From: Paenibacillus dokdonensis
GTDB taxonomy: Bacteria > Bacillota > Bacilli > Paenibacillales > Paenibacillaceae
Length of the DNA: 64,000 bases
Direction: 5' to 3'
Assembly: GCF_004916975.1 (NCBI RefSeq)
Contig: NZ_STGQ01000003.1
Location: forward strand, 248,001-312,000
Position numbers and translations under genes: made by a program. The notes beneath the pieces were generated by a model, which saw only the letters and a program-made list of their open reading frames with translations, was not told where the DNA came from and searched no databases. Below are positions 35,775-42,755 of this stretch, one piece after another (within the stretch, counting starts at the first letter, position 1; each line of letters begins with the position of its first letter).

Positions 35775-35939
35775 ATGCGTGAACCTCATAAGCAAGACAT
35801 CGAGGTGGATCGGACAGAGGTACATAAGAAATCCGACTCCAGTCTCGTAGCTTCAACGTTTATCAAGTATGCGGCATACATCATCATTTTTTTCGGATTT
35901 CTCTACTTCCTGATCAGATATGTATTTCCAAAATTTTAA
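35775..35939 (+). CDS. Small 54-residue single-TM protein
   Basis: ATG 35775 follows GAAGGAGGAGAAACAGCC. The product has a charged N-terminal half (REPHKQDIEVDRTEVHKK) and one C-terminal TM segment (about 33-50) ending in FPKF. No family recognised. It is divergent from the sensor kinase and followed by a hairpin terminator. Confidence 0.65.
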   Translation: MREPHKQDIEVDRTEVHKKSDSSLVASTFIKYAAYIIIFFGFLYFLIRYVFPKF

Positions 35940-35961
35940 ATTACAGCATGAGATAAGCCTC

Positions 35962-35992
35962 TCCCCGTGACCGCTGGGTTACGGGGATTTTT
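35962..35992 (+). terminator. Terminator after the 54-residue gene
   Basis: TCCCCGT.ACC / GGT.ACGGGGA with a short loop followed by TTTTT. Confidence 0.75.
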
Positions 35993-36085
35993 CATACAGT
36001 TTTTCCCACCTGAAAACGCAGGGTTTATTCTCAACTGTTTAGGGTAAGGGTAAGTATCGAATACAAAATAAGGAGATGAACCACT

Positions 36086-36478
36086 ATGTCTGAAGAGTAC
36101 AAAACGGAGGCGGATTTAACATATGAACGTTACGAAAATGCAGGAGAGCATCCTATTGACGAGGGTCTTCCCGAGGATGATTTTCGCGAAGTGAATACAC
36201 AAACCGTACAAAGCATTACACGTGAGCCGGAAGCCGCCGATGTGGAGTTTTATACCCGCTCTGAAATGAGTCCGGAGCTCGGTAACCGGCGTACTGAGAT
36301 TCCCGGAGAATCGCTGCAGTCTGCTGAGGATGACATAAGCGATGAAGAGACTGAGCTTGAAGATGTTCCTGATGCAGATGATATTCAGATGAACAGTCCG
36401 ATTGACCCTTCGGCAACCATTGAAGATATGCATGGAACCGATCTGATCAATGGATATGATGGTGATGATTCAGAATAA
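36086..36478 (+). CDS. Acidic 130-residue protein, unknown
   Basis: ATG 36086 lies after AAGGAGATGAACCACT. The product is strongly acidic (Glu/Asp-rich throughout, especially DDISDEETELEDVPDADD), with no hydrophobic core, so it is probably disordered or a small soluble acidic protein. No family recognised. A bidirectional terminator follows. Confidence 0.6.
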   Translation: MSEEYKTEADLTYERYENAGEHPIDEGLPEDDFREVNTQTVQSITREPEAADVEFYTRSEMSPELGNRRTEIPGESLQSAEDDISDEETELEDVPDADDIQMNSPIDPSATIEDMHGTDLINGYDGDDSE

Positions 36479-36482
36479 AATA

Positions 36483-36516
36483 AAAACGGGCTCCGGGACA
36501 GCGGAGACCGTTTTTT
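36483..36516. terminator. Bidirectional terminator
   Basis: AAAACGG.CTCCG / CGGAG.CCGTTTT with a short loop and T runs on both sides, between the acidic gene and the convergent YeiH-type gene. Confidence 0.82.
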
Positions 36517-36522
36517 GTCTTT

Positions 36523-37560
36523 TTACATAAAACCAAGCATATGCACCAACACAAACCCCATAATAGCCAATACTACCGATCCCATCAATCCGGCTGCAAA
36601 CGGCTTCACTCCGTTGCGGCGGAAAAAGGCAAAATCGACATTGAGGCCAAGACCTGCCATCGCCATAGCGATCAGGATATAAGCGATATTGATGATTTGC
36701 GCTGTAACTGCATGAGGAATGATACCCAGTGAATTTACAGCACTCATCAGTAGAAAGCCAAGCACAAACCACGGAATTTGAATTTTGCTTTTATGCGTCT
36801 TTTCTTGCTCTCTGCGGCTGGCCCAGTATCCTACGCATAGCGAGACCGGAACCAGCAGAGCTACCCGTGTCAGCTTGACGATCACAGCCATATCCTCCGC
36901 TTCTTTCCCGCCTGGTGCCGCTGCCGCAATCGCATGGGCCACCTCATGGAGGGTACCACCTGCAAAAGCGCCGTACCCCGTATTCGTGAGTCCCAGAAAC
37001 GGATACAGGCCTACATAGATTAATGTAAACAAAGTACCGAGAATAGCAACTGTAGCTGCACTGACAGCTGTTTCCTGATCTTTCGCTTTAATCAACGGAG
37101 CGATGGCTACGACAGCTGCAGCACCGCAAATGGCAGTCCCGCATGCCGTCATCAGCGACATCGTCCGATCCACTTTTAACAACCTTGCCAATCCATATAC
37201 AACAAAGATCGTTACCGTAATATTGACCGCTGCCAGCAATACGACCTTTGGACCGGCGTGGGCGATGTCCATTAGATTCAGCCGCATCCCGAGCAGTATG
37301 ATCCCGAAGCGAAGCAGTTTTTTATTGGAAAAGGAAACCCCCGGCATAATATAGTCCGGAACCCCAACGGAAGCTCTGTAAACCATCCCGAGGATAATCG
37401 CCAGAACGAGCTGGCCCATAATGCTTAGAAACGGAAAAAGGGATAATCCCTTTGCGAGCAGTGATAAAATCAGCGTCAGCCCAATCCCCAGAATAAATGC
37501 GTTAGTCTTTCTTTTTCTGCGAGGAACTGCAGATTCCTGTGAAATCATTGGTATTGCCAT
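36523..37560 (-). CDS. YeiH/UPF0324-type putative sulfate or sulfite exporter
   Basis: A 345-residue membrane protein with about ten hydrophobic segments and the conserved blocks RFGIILLGMRLNL, ACGTAICGAAAVVA and GGTLHEVAHA of the YeiH family. Members are linked to sulfur-compound export, though this is not firmly shown for most. The start may be ATG 37560 or the internal ATG 37548, since AAAGGGG directly touches the first. A LysR-type ATCAT-N11-ATGAT site lies upstream, and a LysR gene is divergent, as for yeiE-yeiH in E. coli. Confidence 0.82.
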   Translation of the reverse strand: MAIPMISQESAVPRRKRKTNAFILGIGLTLILSLLAKGLSLFPFLSIMGQLVLAIILGMVYRASVGVPDYIMPGVSFSNKKLLRFGIILLGMRLNLMDIAHAGPKVVLLAAVNITVTIFVVYGLARLLKVDRTMSLMTACGTAICGAAAVVAIAPLIKAKDQETAVSAATVAILGTLFTLIYVGLYPFLGLTNTGYGAFAGGTLHEVAHAIAAAAPGGKEAEDMAVIVKLTRVALLVPVSLCVGYWASRREQEKTHKSKIQIPWFVLGFLLMSAVNSLGIIPHAVTAQIINIAYILIAMAMAGLGLNVDFAFFRRNGVKPFAAGLMGSVVLAIMGFVLVHMLGFM

Positions 37561-37643
37561 CCCCTTTGTTCAATCTCTGTTGTTCTCATACGCTCACTAT
37601 AAAGTTGATGGCTCAGGAAGTGAAATACCGATTTGCTATCTCT

Positions 37644-37664
37644 ATCATGAGGAAAACTAATGAT
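37644..37664. promoter_or_regulatory. Candidate LysR-type operator (ATCAT-N11-ATGAT)
   Basis: Perfect 5-base arms ATCAT / ATGAT separated by 11 bases, the T-N11-A layout of LysR sites. It lies 84 bases upstream of the YeiH-type start and 110 bases upstream of the XRE gene. Confidence 0.55.
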
Positions 37665-37773
37665 TATAAGATTTCTTTAATATGCCGTTAATAGTAATCA
37701 GAAATGCAATATATAGATTATATTAAGTAATGTATATGTTACACTGTGTTCCATAAGGAGGTGCCGGTGCTCT

Positions 37774-38004
37774 TTGATGAACCAAGTGAAAATGGCGCGC
37801 ATTCAAGCAGATTTAACCCAGCAGCAGCTGGCCGATCGAACCGGAGTAACCCGCCAAACCATCAGTTTAATTGAAAAAGGAACGTATAATCCGTCATTGA
37901 AATTATGCTTGAATATTTGTTATGCCCTGAACCGGAAACTTGATGATCTGTTTTGGGTACAATCAGAAGAGACTAAGCATGAAAAGATCGCGGATGAAAG
38001 ATAA
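37774..38004 (+). CDS. Small XRE-family HTH regulator
   Basis: A 76-residue helix-turn-helix protein with ARIQADLTQQQLADRTGVTR, recognition helix QTISLIEKGTYNPS, and a short acidic tail. TTG 37774 or ATG 37777 follow AAGGAGGTG. The family is the short YozG/PhdR-like type that represses its own neighbourhood. It lies between the YeiH-type gene (divergent) and the LysR gene (same direction, 71 bases on). Confidence 0.82.
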   Translation: MMNQVKMARIQADLTQQQLADRTGVTRQTISLIEKGTYNPSLKLCLNICYALNRKLDDLFWVQSEETKHEKIADER

Positions 38005-38075
38005 ATGAAGACGAGGATGATCTATAGGATGGAAGATTTGAAGAACATTCCGAAATTAAATGGAGGAGTCACATC

Positions 38076-38978
38076 ATGATTACGGATACACTGAAAGTGT
38101 TTGTCGCGGTGGCCGAGCAGCGGAACTTTTCCCAGGCGGCCAAACTGCTTAATTTATCCCAGCCGGGCGTGAGTCTGCATATCCGCAATCTGGAAAATGA
38201 GCTTGGTGCCAAGCTATTGCATCGTTCTCCCAAGCTCGTGAAATTAACGGAAGCCGGAGAAATATTATTCGGCAAAGCGCAACAGATTCTGGGTCTATAT
38301 GATGAAGCCAAACAGGATATACATATGCTTAGAGATGAAGTGACCGGTTCCTTGTTTATGGGAGCCAGCTTTACGATCGGGGAATATATTTTGCCGAGAG
38401 TGCTTGCAGATTATGCGCAGCAGTATCCTCTCGTGGATGTGCAGGTTCATATCAGCAATTCGGACAATATTTTGCAGGATATCCGTGCAGGACGTTTCCA
38501 TATCGGACTGGTTGAAGGCCAAGTCGACGCAAAAGACCTTCAAGTCACAGCCTTTATGAAGGATGAGATGGTTCTGATCGCCTCTCCCGATCATCTGCTG
38601 GCCGCCAGTAAAAGCGTCGATTTTAACCAGCTGCAGGATCAGGTATGGGTAATGCGGGAAACAGGATCTGGCACGCGCACTTACAGCGACAGGCTGATTC
38701 AGGATGGCGGCCTGTCCATCAAGCGCAGCTTTGTGTTTAACAGCAGCCAGGGCGTCAAGGAAGCCGTAGCCTGCGGCCTCGGCATTGCCCTCTTGTCACG
38801 CTGGGTTGTCCGCAAAGAACTGGGCAGTGGAGAGCTGAGTGAAATTCCCATCCGGGGAATAAAGATCAGCCGGGATCTTTCCCTGCTGCAGAGCAAGGAT
38901 GAACCGGCTGTCATGGCGGTACTGAAGTTTATTCAAACTTTGAATCTTAACGTTCAATCCATTTATGCGGATTTCTGA
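38076..38978 (+). CDS. LysR-family transcriptional regulator (CysL/YeiE-like)
   Basis: A 300-residue LysR protein: N-terminal HTH (residues about 1-60, FSQAAKLLNLSQPGVSLHIRNLE), linker helix, and a two-lobed effector-binding domain. The HTH and context beside a YeiH gene suggest the CysL/YeiE group, which senses sulfite or sulfur status. Its 3' end overlaps the convergent channel gene by 16 bases. ATG 38076 follows AAATGGAGGAGTCACATC. Confidence 0.82.
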   Translation: MITDTLKVFVAVAEQRNFSQAAKLLNLSQPGVSLHIRNLENELGAKLLHRSPKLVKLTEAGEILFGKAQQILGLYDEAKQDIHMLRDEVTGSLFMGASFTIGEYILPRVLADYAQQYPLVDVQVHISNSDNILQDIRAGRFHIGLVEGQVDAKDLQVTAFMKDEMVLIASPDHLLAASKSVDFNQLQDQVWVMRETGSGTRTYSDRLIQDGGLSIKRSFVFNSSQGVKEAVACGLGIALLSRWVVRKELGSGELSEIPIRGIKISRDLSLLQSKDEPAVMAVLKFIQTLNLNVQSIYADF

Positions 38979-39778
38979 CTTTCCTGCTGCTTTAGAAGAG
39001 TCGCGGTGCCGGTCGGCTGACGGTAAGCAACGAAGTATGCTCCTGCGACGAAAAGTGCGCCGCCGACAAGGTTGCCAAGGAATACCGCGCTGAAGTTCGG
39101 GAAATATTGTCCCCAAGTCATTTGTCCGGCAAAAATAGCGGCTGGAATCACGAACATATTGGCGACAACGTGCTGGAAGCCGATCGCAACGAAAGCCATG
39201 ACCGGGAACCAGATGCCGGCGATCTTACCAGCAACATCTTTCGCGCCGTAAGCAAGCCATACCGCAAGGCATACCAGCCAGTTGCAGCCGATGGCGGACA
39301 CGAATGCCTGTGTAAATGTATCATGAACTTTTGCGTTAGCAATGGCTACCGTTTTGGTCAGGAAAGCTCCTTCCGTAAGACCAACCACATGACCGAAGAA
39401 ATAAGCGACGAATACAGCACCGACGAAGTTTGCAATGGTCACCAAAATAAAGTTTTTCAGCACCGAGCCAAATCCAATTTTGCGTGCAAACCATGCCATC
39501 GGTAGTGTCATCATGTTCCCTGTCAGCAGCTCTCCGCCTGCAAGTACCGTCAGAATCAATCCAACGGGGAACACAGCGGCACCCAAAAAGCCTGTAACGG
39601 AACCCCATTCTTTAGGTGCCGTACCAATGACGCGGATATCCAGCAGAAATCCGAGGGCAATAAAAGCTCCGGCTAAAAATCCCAGAACAAGCAGTGCGGA
39701 GAGAGTAAGTCTGGCTTTCTTCTCTCCGGTCTCGACTGCAATGTCTTTAATTTGCTGCGGTGAGTAAAACGATGACAT
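38963..39778 (-). CDS. Formate/nitrite transporter (FNT) family channel
   Basis: A 271-residue pentameric-channel subunit of the FocA/NirC family with six TM segments, including GGELLTGNMM, FVGAVFVAYF and QHVVANMF, whose His is the central FNT histidine. It lies beside formate dehydrogenase, fdhD and moaA genes, so formate is the likely cargo. ATG 39778 follows TGGAGGAATGATTC. Its transcript has its own promoter (39995-40022) and a leader with an internal terminator-like hairpin. The Bacillus counterpart is YrhG. Confidence 0.9.
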   Translation of the reverse strand: MSSFYSPQQIKDIAVETGEKKARLTLSALLVLGFLAGAFIALGFLLDIRVIGTAPKEWGSVTGFLGAAVFPVGLILTVLAGGELLTGNMMTLPMAWFARKIGFGSVLKNFILVTIANFVGAVFVAYFFGHVVGLTEGAFLTKTVAIANAKVHDTFTQAFVSAIGCNWLVCLAVWLAYGAKDVAGKIAGIWFPVMAFVAIGFQHVVANMFVIPAAIFAGQMTWGQYFPNFSAVFLGNLVGGALFVAGAYFVAYRQPTGTATLLKQQESQKSA

Positions 39779-39825
39779 GAATCATTCCTCCATAAACATT
39801 TCAAATTTTCAGCATAAAAACGCAA

Positions 39826-39886
39826 CAAAAAAACCGCCACGAATCCATCCTTTCGCCAGAATACGAAAAAGAAAGATTAGTGCCGG
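39826..39886 (-). terminator. Terminator-like hairpin in the leader of the formate channel gene
   Basis: On the minus strand CCGGCACTAATC (39886-39875 region) pairs, with two mismatches, with GATTCGTGGCGG, followed by TTTTTTT. It lies 48 bases upstream of the start codon, downstream of the gene's own promoter. It may be an attenuator; ending of read-through from moaA is the alternative. Confidence 0.55.
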
Positions 39887-39994
39887 TTAATTCTCCTACC
39901 CGTTTCCTATAGGAGCATCAATCAACGATCACGCTATCAATAGAGCAGCTGCAACACCTACAGCCCCTCCATTGCACTATGACATTTCATACAC

Positions 39995-40022
39995 ATGATA
40001 ACATAGGTTCATTTTTTGTCAA
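39995..40022 (-). promoter_or_regulatory. SigA-type promoter of the formate channel gene
   Basis: TTGACA (40022-40017) and TATCAT (40000-39995) with a 16-base spacer on the minus strand. The -35 is perfect. It gives a leader of roughly 200 bases. Confidence 0.7.
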
Positions 40023-40025
40023 CAA

Positions 40026-40041
40026 TGTGAACATGAACACA
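40026..40041. promoter_or_regulatory. Candidate FNR/CRP-family site
   Basis: TGTGAACATGAACACA fits TGTGA-N6-TCACA with one mismatch. It sits just upstream of the -35 element of the formate channel promoter, a place suited to activation. Confidence 0.5.
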
Positions 40042-40076
40042 AAGTCTTTAAATAACACAGATTTATCGACTCCAAT

Positions 40077-41090
40077 TTAACCGCCAATCCTGGACATTTC
40101 CACCTTGGCTCCTTCGTTCCGTTCTCCGCCTGTCGTTCCCCGCTCCAGAGAATACTGGTCATGTCTGCCTTCCCAGATGGATATGATACGCTCCATTATT
40201 TCATCGTCGGAAGCATCCGAACGCAGCAGCGTGCGCAGATCATGACCTTTGGTCGCAAACAGACAGGTATAGAACATGCCGTCCGCCGACAGTCTGCCCC
40301 TCGTACAGGTAGAACAAAAAGCATCACTGACAGATGAAATCACGCCAATTTCGCCTTTACCATCCAGAAAACGAAAGCGAGAAGCCACTTCTCCCGGGTA
40401 ATTGGGATCGGCAGGGGCAAGCGGAAATTCTGCTCCGACCCGTTCCAGTATTTCCTTCTTGCTGACAACCTGCTTCCAGTCCCAGCCATTGGTATTGCCT
40501 ACATCCATATATTCGATCATGCGCAGAATATGGCCCTTTTCGCGAAAATAACGGACCATCGGCAGCAGTGCATGCTCATTCACGCCTTTTTGGACCACCA
40601 TATTGACCTTCACCTGCAGCCCTGCTTCCGCTGCGGCATCAATTCCCTCCAGAACCTGCCGAACACGGGCCTTGCCGCCATTCATTCTCATGAAGGTCTC
40701 ATCATCCAGTGCATCGAGACTGACCGCCACACGCATCAATCCAGCCTCGCGCAGCTTCACAGCCTGTTTGGCCAGAAGACTTCCATTGGTTGTCAATGCA
40801 ATATCCTCGGCACCCTTGATTTCAGAGATGCCTGCAATGATCTCGGGCAATTCTTTGCGCAGGATAGGTTCGCCTCCTGTTATACGCATTTTCTGTACGC
40901 CCAGCCGCGTGAAAATGCGCGCAATCCTTACCGTCTCCTCAACGGACAGGATATGGTCACGGGATAAAAACGGATAATCCTTATTAAAAATTTCCTCCGG
41001 CATACAGTAACGGCATCGGAAATTGCAGCGGTCCGTCACGGAAATCCGCAGGTCTCTGAGTACTCGTTTGTAAAAATCATTGGTTTCCAC
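40077..41090 (-). CDS. moaA: GTP 3',8-cyclase MoaA
   Basis: A 337-residue radical SAM enzyme for the first step of molybdenum cofactor synthesis. N-terminal cluster C22-x3-C26-x2-C29 in TDRCNFRCRYC, C-terminal second cluster in CSTCTRGRLS...C, and an ending in GG. I chose GTG 41090, eight bases after GGAG; the frame continues to 41156 but the extra residues lack family similarity. It lies downstream of fdhD, probably co-transcribed, and supplies cofactor for the divergent formate dehydrogenase. Confidence 0.93.
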   Translation of the reverse strand: METNDFYKRVLRDLRISVTDRCNFRCRYCMPEEIFNKDYPFLSRDHILSVEETVRIARIFTRLGVQKMRITGGEPILRKELPEIIAGISEIKGAEDIALTTNGSLLAKQAVKLREAGLMRVAVSLDALDDETFMRMNGGKARVRQVLEGIDAAAEAGLQVKVNMVVQKGVNEHALLPMVRYFREKGHILRMIEYMDVGNTNGWDWKQVVSKKEILERVGAEFPLAPADPNYPGEVASRFRFLDGKGEIGVISSVSDAFCSTCTRGRLSADGMFYTCLFATKGHDLRTLLRSDASDDEIMERIISIWEGRHDQYSLERGTTGGERNEGAKVEMSRIGG

Positions 41091-41193
41091 GATGCTCACT
41101 CCATTTCTGTGCCAAAATAACCCCACAAAGTGGAGCCTATGCTGAAGAATGCTCATTTCTGAATACGCTGCGGGGAACCCCGATATTAAGGAC

Positions 41194-41218
41194 AGCCGGA
41201 TGCCCCAGGCATCCGGCT
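41194..41218 (-). other. Strong hairpin over the fdhD stop codon
   Basis: Perfect 11-base arms AGCCGGATGCC / GGCATCCGGCT with a 3-base loop. The base of the stem includes the fdhD stop. No T run follows on the minus strand, so it is not a standard terminator; RNA stabilisation is a possibility. Confidence 0.5.
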
Positions 41219-42050
41219 ACTCCACATCCGCGGTATTTTTCTTCATCTCTTCCCTGCATTCGAGAATACGCTGAGGATGGGTATACACATTGCAGGAATT
41301 TCCTCGTACAAAACCCACTGTCGTAATACCCAGATTCTCGGCCAGCTCAAGGGCAAGTGCCGTTGGAGCAGATTTTGAAAGTATGACCCCACAGCCGATT
41401 TTGGCGACCTTAAGCAGGATCTCAGAAGAAATTCTACCGCTGAACACGATTACTTTATCGTTCATGGGAATGTCCTGCTTCAGGCAATGACCGTAGATCT
41501 TATCCAGCGCGTTATGTCGTCCGATATCCATCCGTTCCAGCAAAACACCACTCCGGTCACATAAGGCTGCATTGTGGACACCACCTGTTTGGCTAAAGGT
41601 TTCGGCGCCTTCCTGCATCTCCCGGACCAATCGAAAAATATCGTCAAAGGACAGTTCAACCGGTACATCATGCAGTCGTTTAGCCGTCTTTGCGTCATTA
41701 AAAAAAACAAATCCCTGCCGGCTCGCGCCGCAGCAGGAAGTCACATAACGTTTGCTGTAAAGCTGGCGGTGAAGCGGACTCCAGCTACTGACCGTAGCAT
41801 GGACGAAGCCTTCATCCTCCTGCACCCAGAGCTTCTCGATTTCATCGGTGCCGGATATGACTCCCTCTGAGGCGAGATAGCCCACAGCCATATCTTCAAT
41901 GTATTCCGGAGTACAGACCAGCGTCGCGAATTCCTCGCCGTTTATTTTTATCGTCACAGGATGCTCGGTGACGATAAGATCCGTTTTCTCCGTAATTTGG
42001 CCGTGCTCGTAGCGGATAATGTTCCCCTTTTCCCTCGTCACAGTATTCAT
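41217..42050 (-). CDS. fdhD: Formate dehydrogenase accessory sulfurtransferase FdhD
   Basis: A 277-residue FdhD protein. Family members pass sulfur from a cysteine desulfurase to the molybdenum cofactor before it is inserted into formate dehydrogenase. Visible: YLASEGVI near the N-terminus, the loop TSCCGAS bearing the conserved cysteines, GGVHNAAL, and the GRHNALDK segment. Starts at ATG 42050, six bases beyond the DUF2294 stop, so both are one operon. It is divergent from the dehydrogenase it serves. Confidence 0.92.
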   Translation of the reverse strand: MNTVTREKGNIIRYEHGQITEKTDLIVTEHPVTIKINGEEFATLVCTPEYIEDMAVGYLASEGVISGTDEIEKLWVQEDEGFVHATVSSWSPLHRQLYSKRYVTSCCGASRQGFVFFNDAKTAKRLHDVPVELSFDDIFRLVREMQEGAETFSQTGGVHNAALCDRSGVLLERMDIGRHNALDKIYGHCLKQDIPMNDKVIVFSGRISSEILLKVAKIGCGVILSKSAPTALALELAENLGITTVGFVRGNSCNVYTHPQRILECREEMKKNTADVE

Positions 42051-42056
42051 CGGTTC

Positions 42057-42404
42057 TCATCCCTGCTCTATATTTTTCTCAAACATAAAAACGGAAATGG
42101 CCACATCCTCGTCGACCTTGATATCCGAAAACAGATGAACCAGTTTCGAGCCGCAAAGCTCTTCCAAGCCTTCCGGAACCTGGTTTTTATACAAATCCTG
42201 AATCATATACGTTCTGGCGCTGTGCACCATTTTTTTGCCATCCGGCGTTTGTGCGATAAACTTTTCCGTAGGGGTAAAATTCCCGTACATCCGAGTGATA
42301 GCCATGTTCTCAACAAAGGTCGTATGAATGCGCTCCGGGCCTTTGCCGAACGTGTCTTTTCTGACTTTCCGGATGATGTCGTTAAACGCAACTTCCTTTT
42401 TCAT
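42057..42404 (-). CDS. DUF2294 protein (YrhF-like)
   Basis: A 115-residue soluble protein of the DUF2294 family (GKGPERIHTTFVENMAI, TEKFIAQTPDGKKMVHSAR). Function is unknown. In Bacillus subtilis the comparable gene lies between the formate dehydrogenase and the formate channel genes, so a role in formate metabolism is likely. The start follows GAGGTGATTGAGGG; it is the first gene of the DUF2294-fdhD-moaA unit, divergent from fdhA. Confidence 0.8.
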   Translation of the reverse strand: MKKEVAFNDIIRKVRKDTFGKGPERIHTTFVENMAITRMYGNFTPTEKFIAQTPDGKKMVHSARTYMIQDLYKNQVPEGLEELCGSKLVHLFSDIKVDEDVAISVFMFEKNIEQG

Positions 42405-42517
42405 CCCTCAATCACCTCATTACAAGTTTAACACTATACTAAATCCTAGTAACAATGTACAGGACGATTCGGCAAAAATCCAGAAGGCAAAATTTAATCC
42501 TGACAGATAATTCAATC

Positions 42518-42545
42518 TTGTTTTTTCAAGCGGAAGTAGTATAAT
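42518..42545 (+). promoter_or_regulatory. Promoter of the formate dehydrogenase operon
   Basis: TTGTTT (42518-42523), a 16-base spacer, and a perfect TATAAT (42540-42545). Transcription should start near 42552, giving a leader of about 200 bases before the GTG at 42756. Confidence 0.7.
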
Positions 42546-42612
42546 CATGGCGAGACACCATTTTGACAAAATAACGGGAATGATCTGTTTAGTAGGCCAT
42601 TGCTAATCGGTT

Positions 42613-42672
42613 ACTCCACTACAACCTGCCGCACCAGAACTAGCGGATCAGGTTTAGTGGAGTTTTTTGTTT
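42613..42672 (+). terminator. Terminator hairpin in the formate dehydrogenase leader
   Basis: ACTCCACTA, ACCTG and CCGC pair in order with GCGG, CAGGT and TAGTGGAGT, then TTTTTT. It lies between the promoter and the start codon, 84 bases before the latter, so it is a probable attenuator rather than an end-of-gene signal. Confidence 0.8.
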
Positions 42673-42755
42673 GTGGACTTTTTTATGAACGATCCGTTTA
42701 AGCAAAGGATTCTACATCCGTTATCGTGAAAGAATTGGGGAAATGAGGTTATTTC

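Noticed and set aside
42547..42606. Possible short leader peptide in the formate dehydrogenase leader (19 codons ending in TAA)
   Set aside because: Its ATG begins two bases after the TATAAT box, before the expected transcription start, so it would not be translated; an inner 8-codon frame lacks a ribosome binding site.
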